Source: JABCPE02 sp963516475
GTDB taxonomy: Bacteria > Bacteroidota > Bacteroidia > Flavobacteriales > Weeksellaceae
Length of the DNA: 64,000 nucleotides
Assembly (NCBI GenBank): GCA_963516475.1
Contig: CAUQBR010000005.1
Coordinates: forward strand, 1 to 64,000
Direction: 5' to 3'
The translations under genes and the position numbers were made by a program. The notes below the pieces were generated by a model. That model was given only the letters and a program-made list of their open reading frames with translations. It ran no database searches and had not been told where the DNA came from. Positions 42,463 to 51,514 of this stretch are shown here, piece by piece. Each line of letters opens with the position of its first letter. Position 1 is the first letter of the stretch.

Positions 42463-43481
42463 AAATCAGCATCCTCATAAAATCCTTCAACCGAGCTTTT
42501 TATCTCGATAGATGTCTTAAAAGTATTAAGACCTATGTGACTGGTAATTATAAAGTTACTGTCCTTGACGATGGAACACCACAGAAATATTTGGATAAAA
42601 TACAAGAACTCCATCCTGAAGTTACCATTCTAAAATCTGAAAATTACAAGGATAAAGAACAGGCCATAAAAGACAATCTAGAGCAAGGAAAAGAAATCAA
42701 TGGCTTTCAAATCCCAACCAAATTATGGAGAAATGCTGTTCAAGAGACTTCAGAGTACTTCATCATAACAGAAGATGATGTTTGGTTTACCGAAAATGTG
42801 GATATAAACCAGCTAAGAGAAAACGCTGTAAATCACAACATCAGCCTTTTAAAGTTAGGTTGGCTGGGCAACACCAAAGACCTTCAATGGGTAAATAAAG
42901 AGTCTATCAATGATACTTTGGATAGTATTTATCCAAAAGATTTATTCCTATCTAATCCGCTCATTATGGATTGGTTTTTCTACAATAAGTTTAAATTTTT
43001 CTCATTATTATTTAAACTAAAATTGGTTGATAATGAAACTAAGCTAAAATATTGGACATTAAATTCCATTCTCATGGGATTTTGGAAAAAGGAATATTGG
43101 CTCTATGTTTGGAAAGATTCTTTTGGTAAAGTAGATGAAAAACAACAACTTAGAAACGCATCTATATATTACCGAAAACATAGAAACAATCGCAATTTCA
43201 TAGCCCAATTAAAAAAAGAAAGCATGAAAACGACATTCCAGTCTTCTGCTACCAATTCCTACCATTCATATGGATTTGATTTTGATGTGAATCTATTCAA
43301 TCACCTTATCAATGAGGCTTGGCTTGCAGGTGAGTTTGATGCTTTAGAAAATTTCCCAAAAGACTTTTCTACCGAGTATTTTGAAACTTTCATCAAAGAA
43401 AAAATTAATATCCAAGAATTCAGAAAATGGGTAGAATGTTTCAAAAATCAATATAGAAATCTAGGATGTAAAATAGAATAA
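42459..43481 (+). CDS. glycosyltransferase (GT2-like)
   Basis: 340 residues. It starts MKISILIKSFNRAFYLDRCL with DDGTP near residue 38 and an acidic EDDVWF motif at about residue 105 that could bind the donor metal. The C-terminal 150 residues match no motif I know. It is the last plus-strand gene of the glycan operon, closed by a hairpin at 43480-43503. Confidence 0.85.
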   Translation: MKISILIKSFNRAFYLDRCLKSIKTYVTGNYKVTVLDDGTPQKYLDKIQELHPEVTILKSENYKDKEQAIKDNLEQGKEINGFQIPTKLWRNAVQETSEYFIITEDDVWFTENVDINQLRENAVNHNISLLKLGWLGNTKDLQWVNKESINDTLDSIYPKDLFLSNPLIMDWFFYNKFKFFSLLFKLKLVDNETKLKYWTLNSILMGFWKKEYWLYVWKDSFGKVDEKQQLRNASIYYRKHRNNRNFIAQLKKESMKTTFQSSATNSYHSYGFDFDVNLFNHLINEAWLAGEFDALENFPKDFSTEYFETFIKEKINIQEFRKWVECFKNQYRNLGCKIE

Positions 43482-43503
43482 AGAGACTCTAAAAAGTCTC
43501 TTT
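43480..43503 (+). terminator. bidirectional hairpin between converging glycan transcripts
   Basis: AAAGAGACT/AGTCTCTTT stem with a 6-nt loop. T-rich sequence follows on the plus strand and AT-rich sequence on the minus strand. Confidence 0.6.
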
Positions 43504-43522
43504 ATTATTTATTCTAATTATT

Positions 43523-44629
43523 TTATTCGAAAAATAGTTTCTTCAAATCTCTATATTTCCACCATTGTTTTTTCATAGTCGGGCGCTCCACAAATATAAA
43601 AAACACAGCAGATATCAGAAGGGTCACAATAGATATGATTATAAGCCTTGTAAAAAGGTTGTATATCGGATCGCCAAAAAACTCTTTCCCCTTGAAGAAC
43701 ATCCCAAAAAACATATATATTATCTTATGATGCAGCATATAAATCGTATAGCACATCCCTCCTATAATATACACTGGGCGAAACTCCATCAGTTTTTTCC
43801 AAAAAATAGAAAATGGTGTAAGAAACAACAAAACGAAAATATACAACCACTGAAATTCCGGCCAAACATTTCCCTGCCAAAATATCACAAACGCAATAAT
43901 ACACAGAATATCAAAAACATAAGAAGAGTTTATCTTATCTGAATATTCAAGAGATAAATCTGCCACTAAAAAGCCAATGATAAAGAAATGCAAATAATTC
44001 AGAATACTATGAAATCCTGTATCAATCCCCAAAAGTGGCCATAAGACAATAATTCCAAGCATCAAAGCCCTTCTTATCCATTTAGGAAGTTTGAAAATCC
44101 CCAGCGAAAGAAGCGGCGCTAATATGTAAAACTGCACTTCTATTTCAAGCGTCCATAACACAATGTTAATCAATGGATAACGCTCCTCAGAAAAAACAAT
44201 ATTATGCACATAAAACAGCGATGCCAAAAAGTTTGGGAATAATTCCTGAAAACTCTTATTTCCTAAAACTGTTGAAATAAATAAAAACAGTATTAAATGA
44301 ACAATATAAGGTGGTTCCAGCCGAGTAAGCCTCCTCAAAAAATAATCCTTTATAGAGACTTCCTTGCCACCATACACATATTGTTTTAGAAAAGGAAGTG
44401 ACAATATAAATCCACTAATTCCGAAAAACAAATAAACTCCTGTGTGTCCTATCCCATTCCCAAAAAAAGGAAAGATATAACTATATTCCTTTATTTCAGG
44501 GAAGTTCGCTAAATGATTAGCCAAAAAATGACAAATAAAAACACTTGCGACAGCTATAAATCTCAGCCCATCAATATATTTTATAATATTTCCTGATGAA
44601 GTAACCCTTTCCAGCAAACGCATATCCAT
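43523..44629 (-). CDS. acyltransferase family 3 membrane protein (copy 2)
   Basis: 368 residues and about ten transmembrane helices. The start GNIIKYIDGLRFIAVASVFICHFL carries the family Arg and His residues; LWTLEIEVQFYILAPLL is the second motif. It probably O-acylates a surface glycan. It lies 39 nt after the second KAS III gene, at the end of a long minus-strand run, and converges with the main glycan operon. Confidence 0.92.
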   Translation of the reverse strand: MDMRLLERVTSSGNIIKYIDGLRFIAVASVFICHFLANHLANFPEIKEYSYIFPFFGNGIGHTGVYLFFGISGFILSLPFLKQYVYGGKEVSIKDYFLRRLTRLEPPYIVHLILFLFISTVLGNKSFQELFPNFLASLFYVHNIVFSEERYPLINIVLWTLEIEVQFYILAPLLSLGIFKLPKWIRRALMLGIIVLWPLLGIDTGFHSILNYLHFFIIGFLVADLSLEYSDKINSSYVFDILCIIAFVIFWQGNVWPEFQWLYIFVLLFLTPFSIFWKKLMEFRPVYIIGGMCYTIYMLHHKIIYMFFGMFFKGKEFFGDPIYNLFTRLIIISIVTLLISAVFFIFVERPTMKKQWWKYRDLKKLFFE

Positions 44630-44668
44630 AACTTGCGGTTTTTTTATTTATATTTTATCAATTTCTTC

Positions 44669-45634
44669 TTATAATTCTACTATCGTTGCCCCCCAAGAAA
44701 GCCCCACGCCAAAACCTATCAGCATTATCTTCTGTCCCCTTTTAACTTTTCCTGTTTCTAATGCATCTTTCAGTGCAATTGGAATGGTAGAAGAAACAGT
44801 ATTCCCATATTTTTCTAAATTGATATAGAATTTTTCCTCTGGAATGTCCAAAATTTCCCGCTGTCTTCTTAGAATATGTGCATTTGCTTGGTGAAAAATA
44901 TAATAATCCACATTATTTTTAGTTAAATTATTCTTCTCCAAGATTTCTCTTACCAACTCTGGAATCTTTTCTATGGTAAAAAGAAAAATCTTTTGCCCAT
45001 TCATATACAGACAGTTACCAGATTCATCTTCCTTATTTATACGATTTCTACCACCGCCATTTCTCACAATGAGATTATCATATCCGCTGCCATCTGTCCC
45101 TAAAATAAATTGAAAATTCTCTTTGGTTTCATCCTTTCGTATTAAGGTCGCTGCTGCTCCATCCCCAAAAATAGTTCGGTTAGATTTGTCTGATTTTCTA
45201 AGATATTTAGTATAAGTTTCAGCTGTTACTAATAGAATATTTTGAGCTACACCTGTTGCGATAAGCCCCTTTGCTATGCTCAGACCATAGACAAAGCCAG
45301 AACACCCGAGATTAAAATCCAAAGCTCCTATATCCTTTCTCAGTCCCAGTCTATCCTGCAAGATACAAGCCGTAGTAGGAAGATGATAATCAGGGCTTTG
45401 TGTACAAAACAAGATAAAATCTATTTCGTTTTTATCTATTTTTTTTAATAGTTTTTCGGAAGCTTTTACTGCTAGTTCCAGCACGGTTTCATGTTTCTCA
45501 GCAATATACCTTTGTTTTACTCCTACTTTATTAAATATTTTCTCTGGACTCCACTCTGGAAATTCCTTTTGTAAATCTTCATTTGTCAGTATTTTCTCTG
45601 GAAAAAAAGTCTCAATCTCAGAAATTCTAAACAT
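44669..45634 (-). CDS. 3-oxoacyl-ACP synthase III-type ketosynthase (copy 2)
   Basis: 321 residues. KAS III triad: Cys in FNLGCSGFVYG, His in YIFHQANAHIL and Asn in KYGNTVSSTIP. It is a clear paralogue of the ketosynthase at 39414-40421, at the other end of the glycan block and on the opposite strand. Two such enzymes could perform successive condensations on one chain or make different acyl groups. It starts 2 nt after the OsmC gene, so it is transcribed with the redox genes upstream. Confidence 0.93.
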   Translation of the reverse strand: MFRISEIETFFPEKILTNEDLQKEFPEWSPEKIFNKVGVKQRYIAEKHETVLELAVKASEKLLKKIDKNEIDFILFCTQSPDYHLPTTACILQDRLGLRKDIGALDFNLGCSGFVYGLSIAKGLIATGVAQNILLVTAETYTKYLRKSDKSNRTIFGDGAAATLIRKDETKENFQFILGTDGSGYDNLIVRNGGGRNRINKEDESGNCLYMNGQKIFLFTIEKIPELVREILEKNNLTKNNVDYYIFHQANAHILRRQREILDIPEEKFYINLEKYGNTVSSTIPIALKDALETGKVKRGQKIMLIGFGVGLSWGATIVEL

Positions 45635-45636
45635 TT

Positions 45637-46059
45637 TTAATCTACTTTTATACCATTCACATATATTTGATACTCTACCTTTACATTAGGTTCGAGTGTT
45701 TTAGAAACAGAGCAGTATTTCGCAAAGGATAAGTCTGCTGCTTTTCTCGCCTTTTCAGGATTTACATCTCCATCCACATAGAATTTTACCATTATATTTC
45801 TAAATGGTTTCGCCTCCCCTTCTACTACTCTCTCGCCTTCTACCTCTGCCGAAAACTTGGTAATATGCTGTTTCTGTTTTTTTAGAATGCTGACTACATC
45901 TATTCCGCTGCAGCCCGCCACAGACATCAGCAGAGCCTCCATAGGGCTCACACCGTTGTTTTTGTCCTCGCCTACATTGTTAAGCAAGATTTTTTGACCA
46001 TTTTCATTCGCACATTCGAAAAGAAAATCGTCATTTATTCTATTTAAAGTGATTTTCAT
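45637..46059 (-). CDS. OsmC family protein (peroxide reductase-like)
   Basis: 140 residues. The two redox cysteines of the OsmC fold are in SVAGCSGIDVVSIL and AKYCSVSKTL. The short form with MEALLMSVAGCSG resembles the OsmC/YhfA branch. Family members reduce organic hydroperoxides. It is grouped with two thioredoxin-fold genes (gaps 6 and 15 nt), which suggests a small peroxide/thiol defence set. Confidence 0.92.
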   Translation of the reverse strand: MKITLNRINDDFLFECANENGQKILLNNVGEDKNNGVSPMEALLMSVAGCSGIDVVSILKKQKQHITKFSAEVEGERVVEGEAKPFRNIMVKFYVDGDVNPEKARKAADLSFAKYCSVSKTLEPNVKVEYQIYVNGIKVD

Positions 46060-46065
46060 CTCTTT

Positions 46066-46623
46066 TTATTTCCATTTAATGTTACAACCAAGGCTCGGTC
46101 TCTGCAATTCTTCCTGTGGCTGACCTGCCAAAAGATTTTCAAAAGCAATGATTAAATCCTCACCCGTAATCTCCTTATTATTCCCAGGTCTGGAATCATC
46201 CATTTGACCACGATAAATCAAATCCAGCTTGTCATCAAAGAAATAAAAATCTGGCGTACATGCCGCATCATAGGCCTTTGCCACAGCTTGGCTCTCATCA
46301 TACAAATACGGAAAAGTGAAACCTTTTTCCTCCGCAAAATCCACCATCTGCTCTGGCGAATCTGCTGGATAATTTATCACATCATTAGAATTTATCGCGA
46401 TAAACTCTATTCCTTTCCCTTTATAATCTTCGTAAAGTTCAGCCAATTTTTCTATTACATGAATCACAAACGGACAGTGGTTACACATGAAAATAACCAA
46501 AGTTCCTTTGCTTCCCTTTAAATCTTCTAAACTCTGTAACTCGTTGTTTTTCGCAGGATTAGGCAGCTCAAAAAATGGAGCTTTTGTTCCTAATGCCAGC
46601 ATATTTGAAGGTGTATTTGCCAT
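46066..46623 (-). CDS. thioredoxin-fold protein, AhpC/TSA-like
   Basis: 185 residues. It has a peroxiredoxin-like frame (LGTKAPFFELPNP) with an exposed CNHC motif in LVIFMCNHCPFVIHVI near residue 50 and GQMDDSRPGNN late in the sequence. This set matches a common bacterial thioredoxin-family protein of unknown substrate. It is cytoplasmic (no signal peptide) and lies between another thioredoxin-fold gene and the OsmC gene. Confidence 0.9.
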   Translation of the reverse strand: MANTPSNMLALGTKAPFFELPNPAKNNELQSLEDLKGSKGTLVIFMCNHCPFVIHVIEKLAELYEDYKGKGIEFIAINSNDVINYPADSPEQMVDFAEEKGFTFPYLYDESQAVAKAYDAACTPDFYFFDDKLDLIYRGQMDDSRPGNNKEITGEDLIIAFENLLAGQPQEELQRPSLGCNIKWK

Positions 46624-46638
46624 AATTTTTCTTTATTT

Positions 46639-47211
46639 TTAAATTAAATCTAATATTTCCGTGATTACATCATACCCTCTATTTTTCGCATAATAGACCT
46701 GTAAATCATTGTAAAACTGAGTTTTAGGGTAGTTTTCTGGGTCGGTTTTGTATTTTTTTAAAAGTTCTGTTCCATAGGCTGGTCTCGGCCCCCAGTGCGC
46801 TATCACTCCATCGTTTTCATCTAAAAGAACCACGATAGGAATAGAACGCGTTCCATTGGTCAAAAATTGGTCTATCAAATCTGGATTTTCATCACGATAG
46901 ACAATTCTCACTTCATTTTTCCCTTCGAAAAATAGAGAAACCGCTGGCACTGTCTGCCCTGCATCTCCGCACCAACCTTCGGAAATAATCAATATTTTTC
47001 CTTTAAAGTTTTTATTTTCAAGGGTTTTCACCTGCTCCTCATCGGGTTTATAGACCTTCATCATTCTGCTCATTCTCTGCACTCCCAGTTTATAATATTC
47101 CAGCATTTCTTTTTCTGCTGGAGTTAGTTTTTCTTCATCTTTATTGACAATTTCTTCTGTTTTCTTGAAATATTCCTCAAAAGAAATTCCTTTTTCCCAA
47201 TATTTTTTCAT
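46639..47211 (-). CDS. thioredoxin family protein with a single cysteine
   Basis: 190 residues. A helical N-terminal extension of about 70 residues is followed by a thioredoxin fold with EGWCGDAGQTVP and a cis-Pro segment (TRSIPIVVLLDE). The usual second active-site Cys is Ala, and this is the only cysteine in the protein, so it cannot act as a standard dithiol reductase. The chemistry is unknown. It starts 12 nt after aroC. Confidence 0.88.
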   Translation of the reverse strand: MKKYWEKGISFEEYFKKTEEIVNKDEEKLTPAEKEMLEYYKLGVQRMSRMMKVYKPDEEQVKTLENKNFKGKILIISEGWCGDAGQTVPAVSLFFEGKNEVRIVYRDENPDLIDQFLTNGTRSIPIVVLLDENDGVIAHWGPRPAYGTELLKKYKTDPENYPKTQFYNDLQVYYAKNRGYDVITEILDLI

Positions 47212-47223
47212 TTTGTTTTTTTA

Positions 47224-48285
47224 TTAAATTTTTCTCAGTTTATCTATGAGATACATATCCGCTAAAACGAACGCTGAAAGAGCATCCACGATAGAAACTG
47301 CTCTCGGCAGTACGCATGGGTCATGCCTTCCTTTTCCTTCTAATTTTATGATATTTCCTGCATTATCTATGCTTTCCTGCGGCATCATCAGCGTAGAGAC
47401 AGGCTTAAACGCCACTCGGAAATAAATATCCATTCCATTAGAAATTCCTCCTTGTATCCCGCCCGAATGGTTGGTTTTGGTAGTTCCATCAGTATTAAAA
47501 ATATCATTTTGTGCCGAACCAGACATTTTTGCCCCCTCAAATCCTGTCCCATATTCAAAACCTTTACAAGCATTAATACCAAGCATCACCTTTCCCAACT
47601 CTGCATGAAGTTTATTAAAAACTGGCTCTCCCAAGCCTTTTGGTGCGTTTTTTATTACACAAGTTATCGTTCCTCCTACTGTATCGCCTTTTTTTCTCGC
47701 TTGTTCTATCCGCTCTATCATGAGCTTTGCGGTAGTCTCATCTGGGCATCTCACTTCATTTTCATCTATTTTTGAAAAATCAAGCTCCTGATATGGCTTT
47801 GTGCAAGATATTTCTCCCACCGATGACACATAAGAATAAATCTCAACTTCTGGCAGCAGATGTTTCGCCAAAGTCCCTGCCACTACCCAGTTCAAAGTTT
47901 CCCTCGCAGAAGAACGCCCACCGCCTCGGTAATCTCTAAAACCAAATTTTTGGTCATATGTATAATCTGCATGAGATGGGCGATAGGCACGAGCTAAATG
48001 CTCATAATCTTTTGTCTTTTGATTTTCATTTTCAACCAAAAAACCTATCGGCATTCCTGTGGTTTTCCCTTCAAAAATCCCTGAAAGAAACCTCACTTCG
48101 TCCGCCTCCTTTCTCTGTGTAACGATAGCCGACTGCCCTGGTTTTCTTCTATTCAGCTGATGCTGAATCTCATCAAAATCGATTTTCACGCCTGCTGGAA
48201 AATTGGTCAAAATACCGCCATAAGCCTCCCCATGGCTCTCACCAAAGGAAGAAAAAGTCAGATAATTCCCCAATGCCCCAAACAT
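47224..48285 (-). CDS. aroC: chorismate synthase
   Basis: 353 residues from MFGALGNYLTFSSFGESHG. It catalyses the last shikimate step, EPSP to chorismate, with reduced FMN. Signatures: GESHGEAYGGIL, RRKPGQSAIVTQRKE and FRDYRGGGRSSARET. An ATG five codons upstream lies before the -7 box, so the shorter start is taken. The -7 box ends 4 nt before this ATG, suggesting a leaderless message. Confidence 0.97.
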   Translation of the reverse strand: MFGALGNYLTFSSFGESHGEAYGGILTNFPAGVKIDFDEIQHQLNRRKPGQSAIVTQRKEADEVRFLSGIFEGKTTGMPIGFLVENENQKTKDYEHLARAYRPSHADYTYDQKFGFRDYRGGGRSSARETLNWVVAGTLAKHLLPEVEIYSYVSSVGEISCTKPYQELDFSKIDENEVRCPDETTAKLMIERIEQARKKGDTVGGTITCVIKNAPKGLGEPVFNKLHAELGKVMLGINACKGFEYGTGFEGAKMSGSAQNDIFNTDGTTKTNHSGGIQGGISNGMDIYFRVAFKPVSTLMMPQESIDNAGNIIKLEGKGRHDPCVLPRAVSIVDALSAFVLADMYLIDKLRKI

Positions 48286-48289
48286 CCTA

Positions 48290-48297
48290 CAAATATA
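48290..48297 (-). promoter_or_regulatory. aroC promoter -7 box, 4 nt before the start codon
   Basis: TATATTTG on the minus strand, followed by TAGG and the aroC ATG. Confidence 0.5.
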
Positions 48298-48320
48298 CAA
48301 ATTCCTAAGAAATGATAATT

Positions 48321-49943
48321 TTATTTTTTAATTTTTTCGATGATGCTTTTCAGATGCTTTTTTTCCTGAAAATTTAGTTTTTTCCAAACAAAACCTTGGT
48401 CAAGAGTTTTTCCTATTTTTTGAGGGAAAATTCCCAATTCGTAAAATTCCTCCAACTGGCTTGGTGTGAGGACTGGCAAAGCCGTATCAAACCCAAAGAC
48501 ATAATCCCTCGGAACATTAAATTCCAAATTACCAATAGTAAATGTATCGTGCTTATTTAGAGAGTAATATAGTGGTTTATAAATCTGTTTCACTTCATAA
48601 TTTCTCATCACAAATCCCAAATTAAAACTTGGAATTTTTTCCTGCAAAATCTGTGGAAACGCCAAAATACTGACTATCAAAACACTCAAACCAGAGAAAA
48701 TTCCCAAACACCATTTTTTAGAAAAAACTTCTCTAAAAACCACCACAAAAAACACAAAAAACACATCGATGAAAAATCTATATTGCGCTGAAAAACAGAT
48801 AACAAAAATACTTTTTACCAAAATGCAGAGAAATATTATTCCCGTGATTTTATCCTTTTGTTTCCATGAAAAAATCCCAAAAAACAGCAAAACCAACATC
48901 AAACCGACATTGATAACGCCCTTTATCCCATCCAAGAAAAGCCAGTTTACAAAATATTCCACGGCTGAAAATCGGGAAATTTCTTCCAAAGAATATTGTA
49001 AATCAAAAGTCTTTAAAACAGCGACCTCACTTGATGAAATGAATAACTCGCCATATGGTTTCCAGCTAAAACCCAAATCCAAAAACTGAATCGGAAAAAA
49101 AGGATAACCGAAAATCCAAATATTTTTCACGCAGTACAAAACACCAAACAAACCTCCTAACCAAATGAATTTCAAACCTTTCCTAAAAATCAAAATCGGA
49201 TAAAGAAAAGCCAAAATCGGCAGCCAAAGCATCGTAGGTTTGATACTGAAAACCAAAACCGAAAAAGCAAAAAGCAGGGCAAATTCTTTATTTTTAGTTA
49301 AAATTTCATTTAAAATAATTAAAGAAAAAACTATCGCTGGCAAATCTGGGCTCGGCGACTGCACGAAAAAGAACAAAACAGGCGAAAAACAGAGCATCAC
49401 CCATGATTTTTTCTCAATGATATACAAGAAAAATATCATCAGAAGAAGCACATTTATCCTCAGAAATTCATCTGAAAAATGCGAAAATCCTGCCTGAAAA
49501 ACATGCCATGGCGACATCTGCCCCAGCACCCAGTCCAAATTCGTAATTCCTTTTACCAGCCCATACTCAGAAAGCCACTTAATCGTAGGGACATAATACC
49601 CAAAATGATCTAAAATAAAGGGAAAGCCACTGCCCACGACCAAAGAAACCAAACTAAAACCTCCCCACAAAAGCCAGTTTTTTCGGTCTATTTTAAAAAA
49701 ATCTTTATACGACTGAAAATAAAAAAACAAGAGAAAACCACAACCGACAGTAATTCGCTCTAAATCAATATTTAACGGGACAAAAAAAGACAAAACGCTC
49801 CATACCGTCATCAAAAATAATATCCCTAAGACCAGCTGTGCGGAAAGCCCTTCCCAAAACTCTCCAAATATCTTTTGAGAAAGGCGCCCAAAGCCCATCA
49901 ATACAGGAAAAATTATCAAAACTGATACAAAAATATAAAGCAT
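48321..49943 (-). CDS. polytopic membrane protein (LIC_10190-like, GT-C-like topology)
   Basis: 540 residues with about twelve hydrophobic segments. A larger periplasmic or C-terminal soluble part (about 455-540) has FEVP/YVFGFDTALPVLTPSQ-type sequence. An acidic or polar loop after the first helices (FILDHFGYYVPTIKWLSEYG) resembles the first loop of polyprenyl-phosphate-dependent glycosyltransferases. I match it only loosely to membrane proteins annotated LIC_10190. It could be a glycan transferase or polymerase, but no diagnostic motif proves it. The start at 49943 follows a -7 box at 49962-49969. Confidence 0.7.
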   Translation of the reverse strand: MLYIFVSVLIIFPVLMGFGRLSQKIFGEFWEGLSAQLVLGILFLMTVWSVLSFFVPLNIDLERITVGCGFLLFFYFQSYKDFFKIDRKNWLLWGGFSLVSLVVGSGFPFILDHFGYYVPTIKWLSEYGLVKGITNLDWVLGQMSPWHVFQAGFSHFSDEFLRINVLLLMIFFLYIIEKKSWVMLCFSPVLFFFVQSPSPDLPAIVFSLIILNEILTKNKEFALLFAFSVLVFSIKPTMLWLPILAFLYPILIFRKGLKFIWLGGLFGVLYCVKNIWIFGYPFFPIQFLDLGFSWKPYGELFISSSEVAVLKTFDLQYSLEEISRFSAVEYFVNWLFLDGIKGVINVGLMLVLLFFGIFSWKQKDKITGIIFLCILVKSIFVICFSAQYRFFIDVFFVFFVVVFREVFSKKWCLGIFSGLSVLIVSILAFPQILQEKIPSFNLGFVMRNYEVKQIYKPLYYSLNKHDTFTIGNLEFNVPRDYVFGFDTALPVLTPSQLEEFYELGIFPQKIGKTLDQGFVWKKLNFQEKKHLKSIIEKIKK

Positions 49944-49961
49944 TATCCTTAAATATATCTG

Positions 49962-49969
49962 CAAAATTA
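49962..49969 (-). promoter_or_regulatory. predicted promoter -7 box of membrane protein gene
   Basis: TAATTTTG on the minus strand, 18 nt before the ATG at 49943. Confidence 0.5.
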
Positions 49970-50012
49970 GCTCTATTTAATAGATTTTTAAAAATATTTC
50001 TCTTAAATAGTT

Positions 50013-50020
50013 TATATTTG
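50013..50020 (+). promoter_or_regulatory. predicted yicC promoter -7 box
   Basis: TATATTTG, 19 nt before the yicC ATG. Confidence 0.55.
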
Positions 50021-50039
50021 TGCATAAAATAAGATTTTT

Positions 50040-50897
50040 ATGATATTGTCAATGACTGGTTTCGGAAGAGCTGAAACCATTTTTGAAGGTAAAAAAATAA
50101 ATGTTGATATCAAATCTCTCAACAGCAAATCGTTCGACCTCAGCATAAAACTCCCTCTCCGTTTTAAAGAAAAAGAACTTGAAATCAGAAAATCACTGAA
50201 TGACAAACTTTTACGAGGAAAAGTAGATTGTTTCATCACTTGTGAATCTTTGGATGGCGCGAATGATGTGAAAATCAACCAAGAAATTATAAAATCCTAC
50301 ATGGAGCAGCTTCGCCAATGTTCACCAGAAGCCCCTGATTTTGAATACCTTAAAATGGCAATAAGAATGCCTGAAACCATCCAGTGCAAAACGGAAGAGC
50401 TCTCTGACAACGAATGGAATCTCCTGCAAGACACTATAAATAAGGCAGTTATAGAGTTTTCTAATTTTAGAAAAACCGAAGGAGAAATTTTAGGAGAAGA
50501 ACTCACTAAAAACATCAAAAACATCGAAGAGCTGCTGGGACAGGTTCAGCCTTTTGAGGAGGAGCGAATTTCTACTATAAAAGAGCGCTATCTCTCTTCT
50601 TTAAAGGATTTTGAGCAGCTGGACGAAACCAGATTTTACCAAGAAGTGGCGTATTTTGTAGAAAAATTAGACATTTCCGAAGAAAAAGTCCGTCTTACAC
50701 AGCATTTGAAATATTTCTTGGAAGTTCTTAATAATGAGGATTTTAATGGAAAAAAATTAGGTTTCATCAGCCAAGAAATCGGGCGGGAAATCAATACTCT
50801 GGGCTCAAAGGCCAATCATCATGAAATCCAAAAAATAGTAGTCATGATGAAAGATAATTTAGAAAAGATAAAAGAACAGACACTCAATGTTTTATAA
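50040..50897 (+). CDS. yicC: YicC family endoribonuclease
   Basis: 285 residues. The family N-terminus ILSMTGFGRAETIFEGKKINVDIKS is clear. The C-terminal conserved segment (KLGFISQEIGREINTLGSKANHHEIQKIVVMMKD, first half diagnostic) carries acidic and His residues proposed for catalysis. YicC-type proteins are RNA-cleaving enzymes involved in small-RNA turnover. It leads a yicC-gmk-folB cluster; yicC next to gmk is a widespread arrangement. Confidence 0.95.
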   Translation: MILSMTGFGRAETIFEGKKINVDIKSLNSKSFDLSIKLPLRFKEKELEIRKSLNDKLLRGKVDCFITCESLDGANDVKINQEIIKSYMEQLRQCSPEAPDFEYLKMAIRMPETIQCKTEELSDNEWNLLQDTINKAVIEFSNFRKTEGEILGEELTKNIKNIEELLGQVQPFEEERISTIKERYLSSLKDFEQLDETRFYQEVAYFVEKLDISEEKVRLTQHLKYFLEVLNNEDFNGKKLGFISQEIGREINTLGSKANHHEIQKIVVMMKDNLEKIKEQTLNVL

Positions 50898-50950
50898 AAA
50901 ATTTTCATCAAAACATTGATTCTATTTTAAAAACTCAAATTCAACATAAA

Positions 50951-51514
50951 ATGAACAAAGTCATCATATTTTCGGCTCCATCTGGAAGCGGAAAAACCAC
51001 TTTAGTAAAGCATAGTTTAGAGAATTTCCCGCATTTAGAATTTTCCATTTCTGCAACTACAAGAGCGCCAAGAGAAGGCGAAGCACACGGAAAAGACTAC
51101 TATTTCCTAACGCCTGATGAGTTTAGAAAAAAAATATCCGAAGATGCCTTTGTGGAGCATGAAGAGGTCTATGCTGACAAATTCTACGGAACGCTGAAAT
51201 CTGAAATAGAACGAATCTGGAAGAACGGAAAAACGGTGATTTTCGATGTAGATGTAGTTGGTGGAGTTAATTTAAAAAAGATTTTCGGAGACCAAGCAAT
51301 GAGTATTTTCATCGCTCCGCCATCCATAGAAGAACTGGAAAAACGCCTAATCAAAAGAAATACAGACAGTTTAGAAACCATAAAAACCCGTATAAACAAG
51401 GCTCAGGAAGAGCTTGGCTATCAGCATTTATTTGACCAAGTTTTGATAAATGATGATTTGGAAACTGCAAAAAAAGAAATAGAAAACATCATCTCTAATT
51501 TTACAGAAAAATGA
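50951..51514 (+). CDS. gmk: guanylate kinase
   Basis: 187 residues. The P-loop is FSAPSGSGKTTL (about 8-19), the GMP-binding region TTRAPREGEAHGKDY follows, and the lid contains IKRNTDSLETIKTR. It phosphorylates GMP to GDP in nucleotide salvage and synthesis. The stop overlaps the start of folB by 4 nt (ATGA). Confidence 0.97.
   Translation: MNKVIIFSAPSGSGKTTLVKHSLENFPHLEFSISATTRAPREGEAHGKDYYFLTPDEFRKKISEDAFVEHEEVYADKFYGTLKSEIERIWKNGKTVIFDVDVVGGVNLKKIFGDQAMSIFIAPPSIEELEKRLIKRNTDSLETIKTRINKAQEELGYQHLFDQVLINDDLETAKKEIENIISNFTEK

Noticed and set aside
35056..45634. A complete O-antigen cluster with flippase and polymerase
   Set aside because: No Wzx- or Wzy-like gene is recognisable; the only unexplained polytopic protein is outside the block (48321-49943) and lacks diagnostic motifs.
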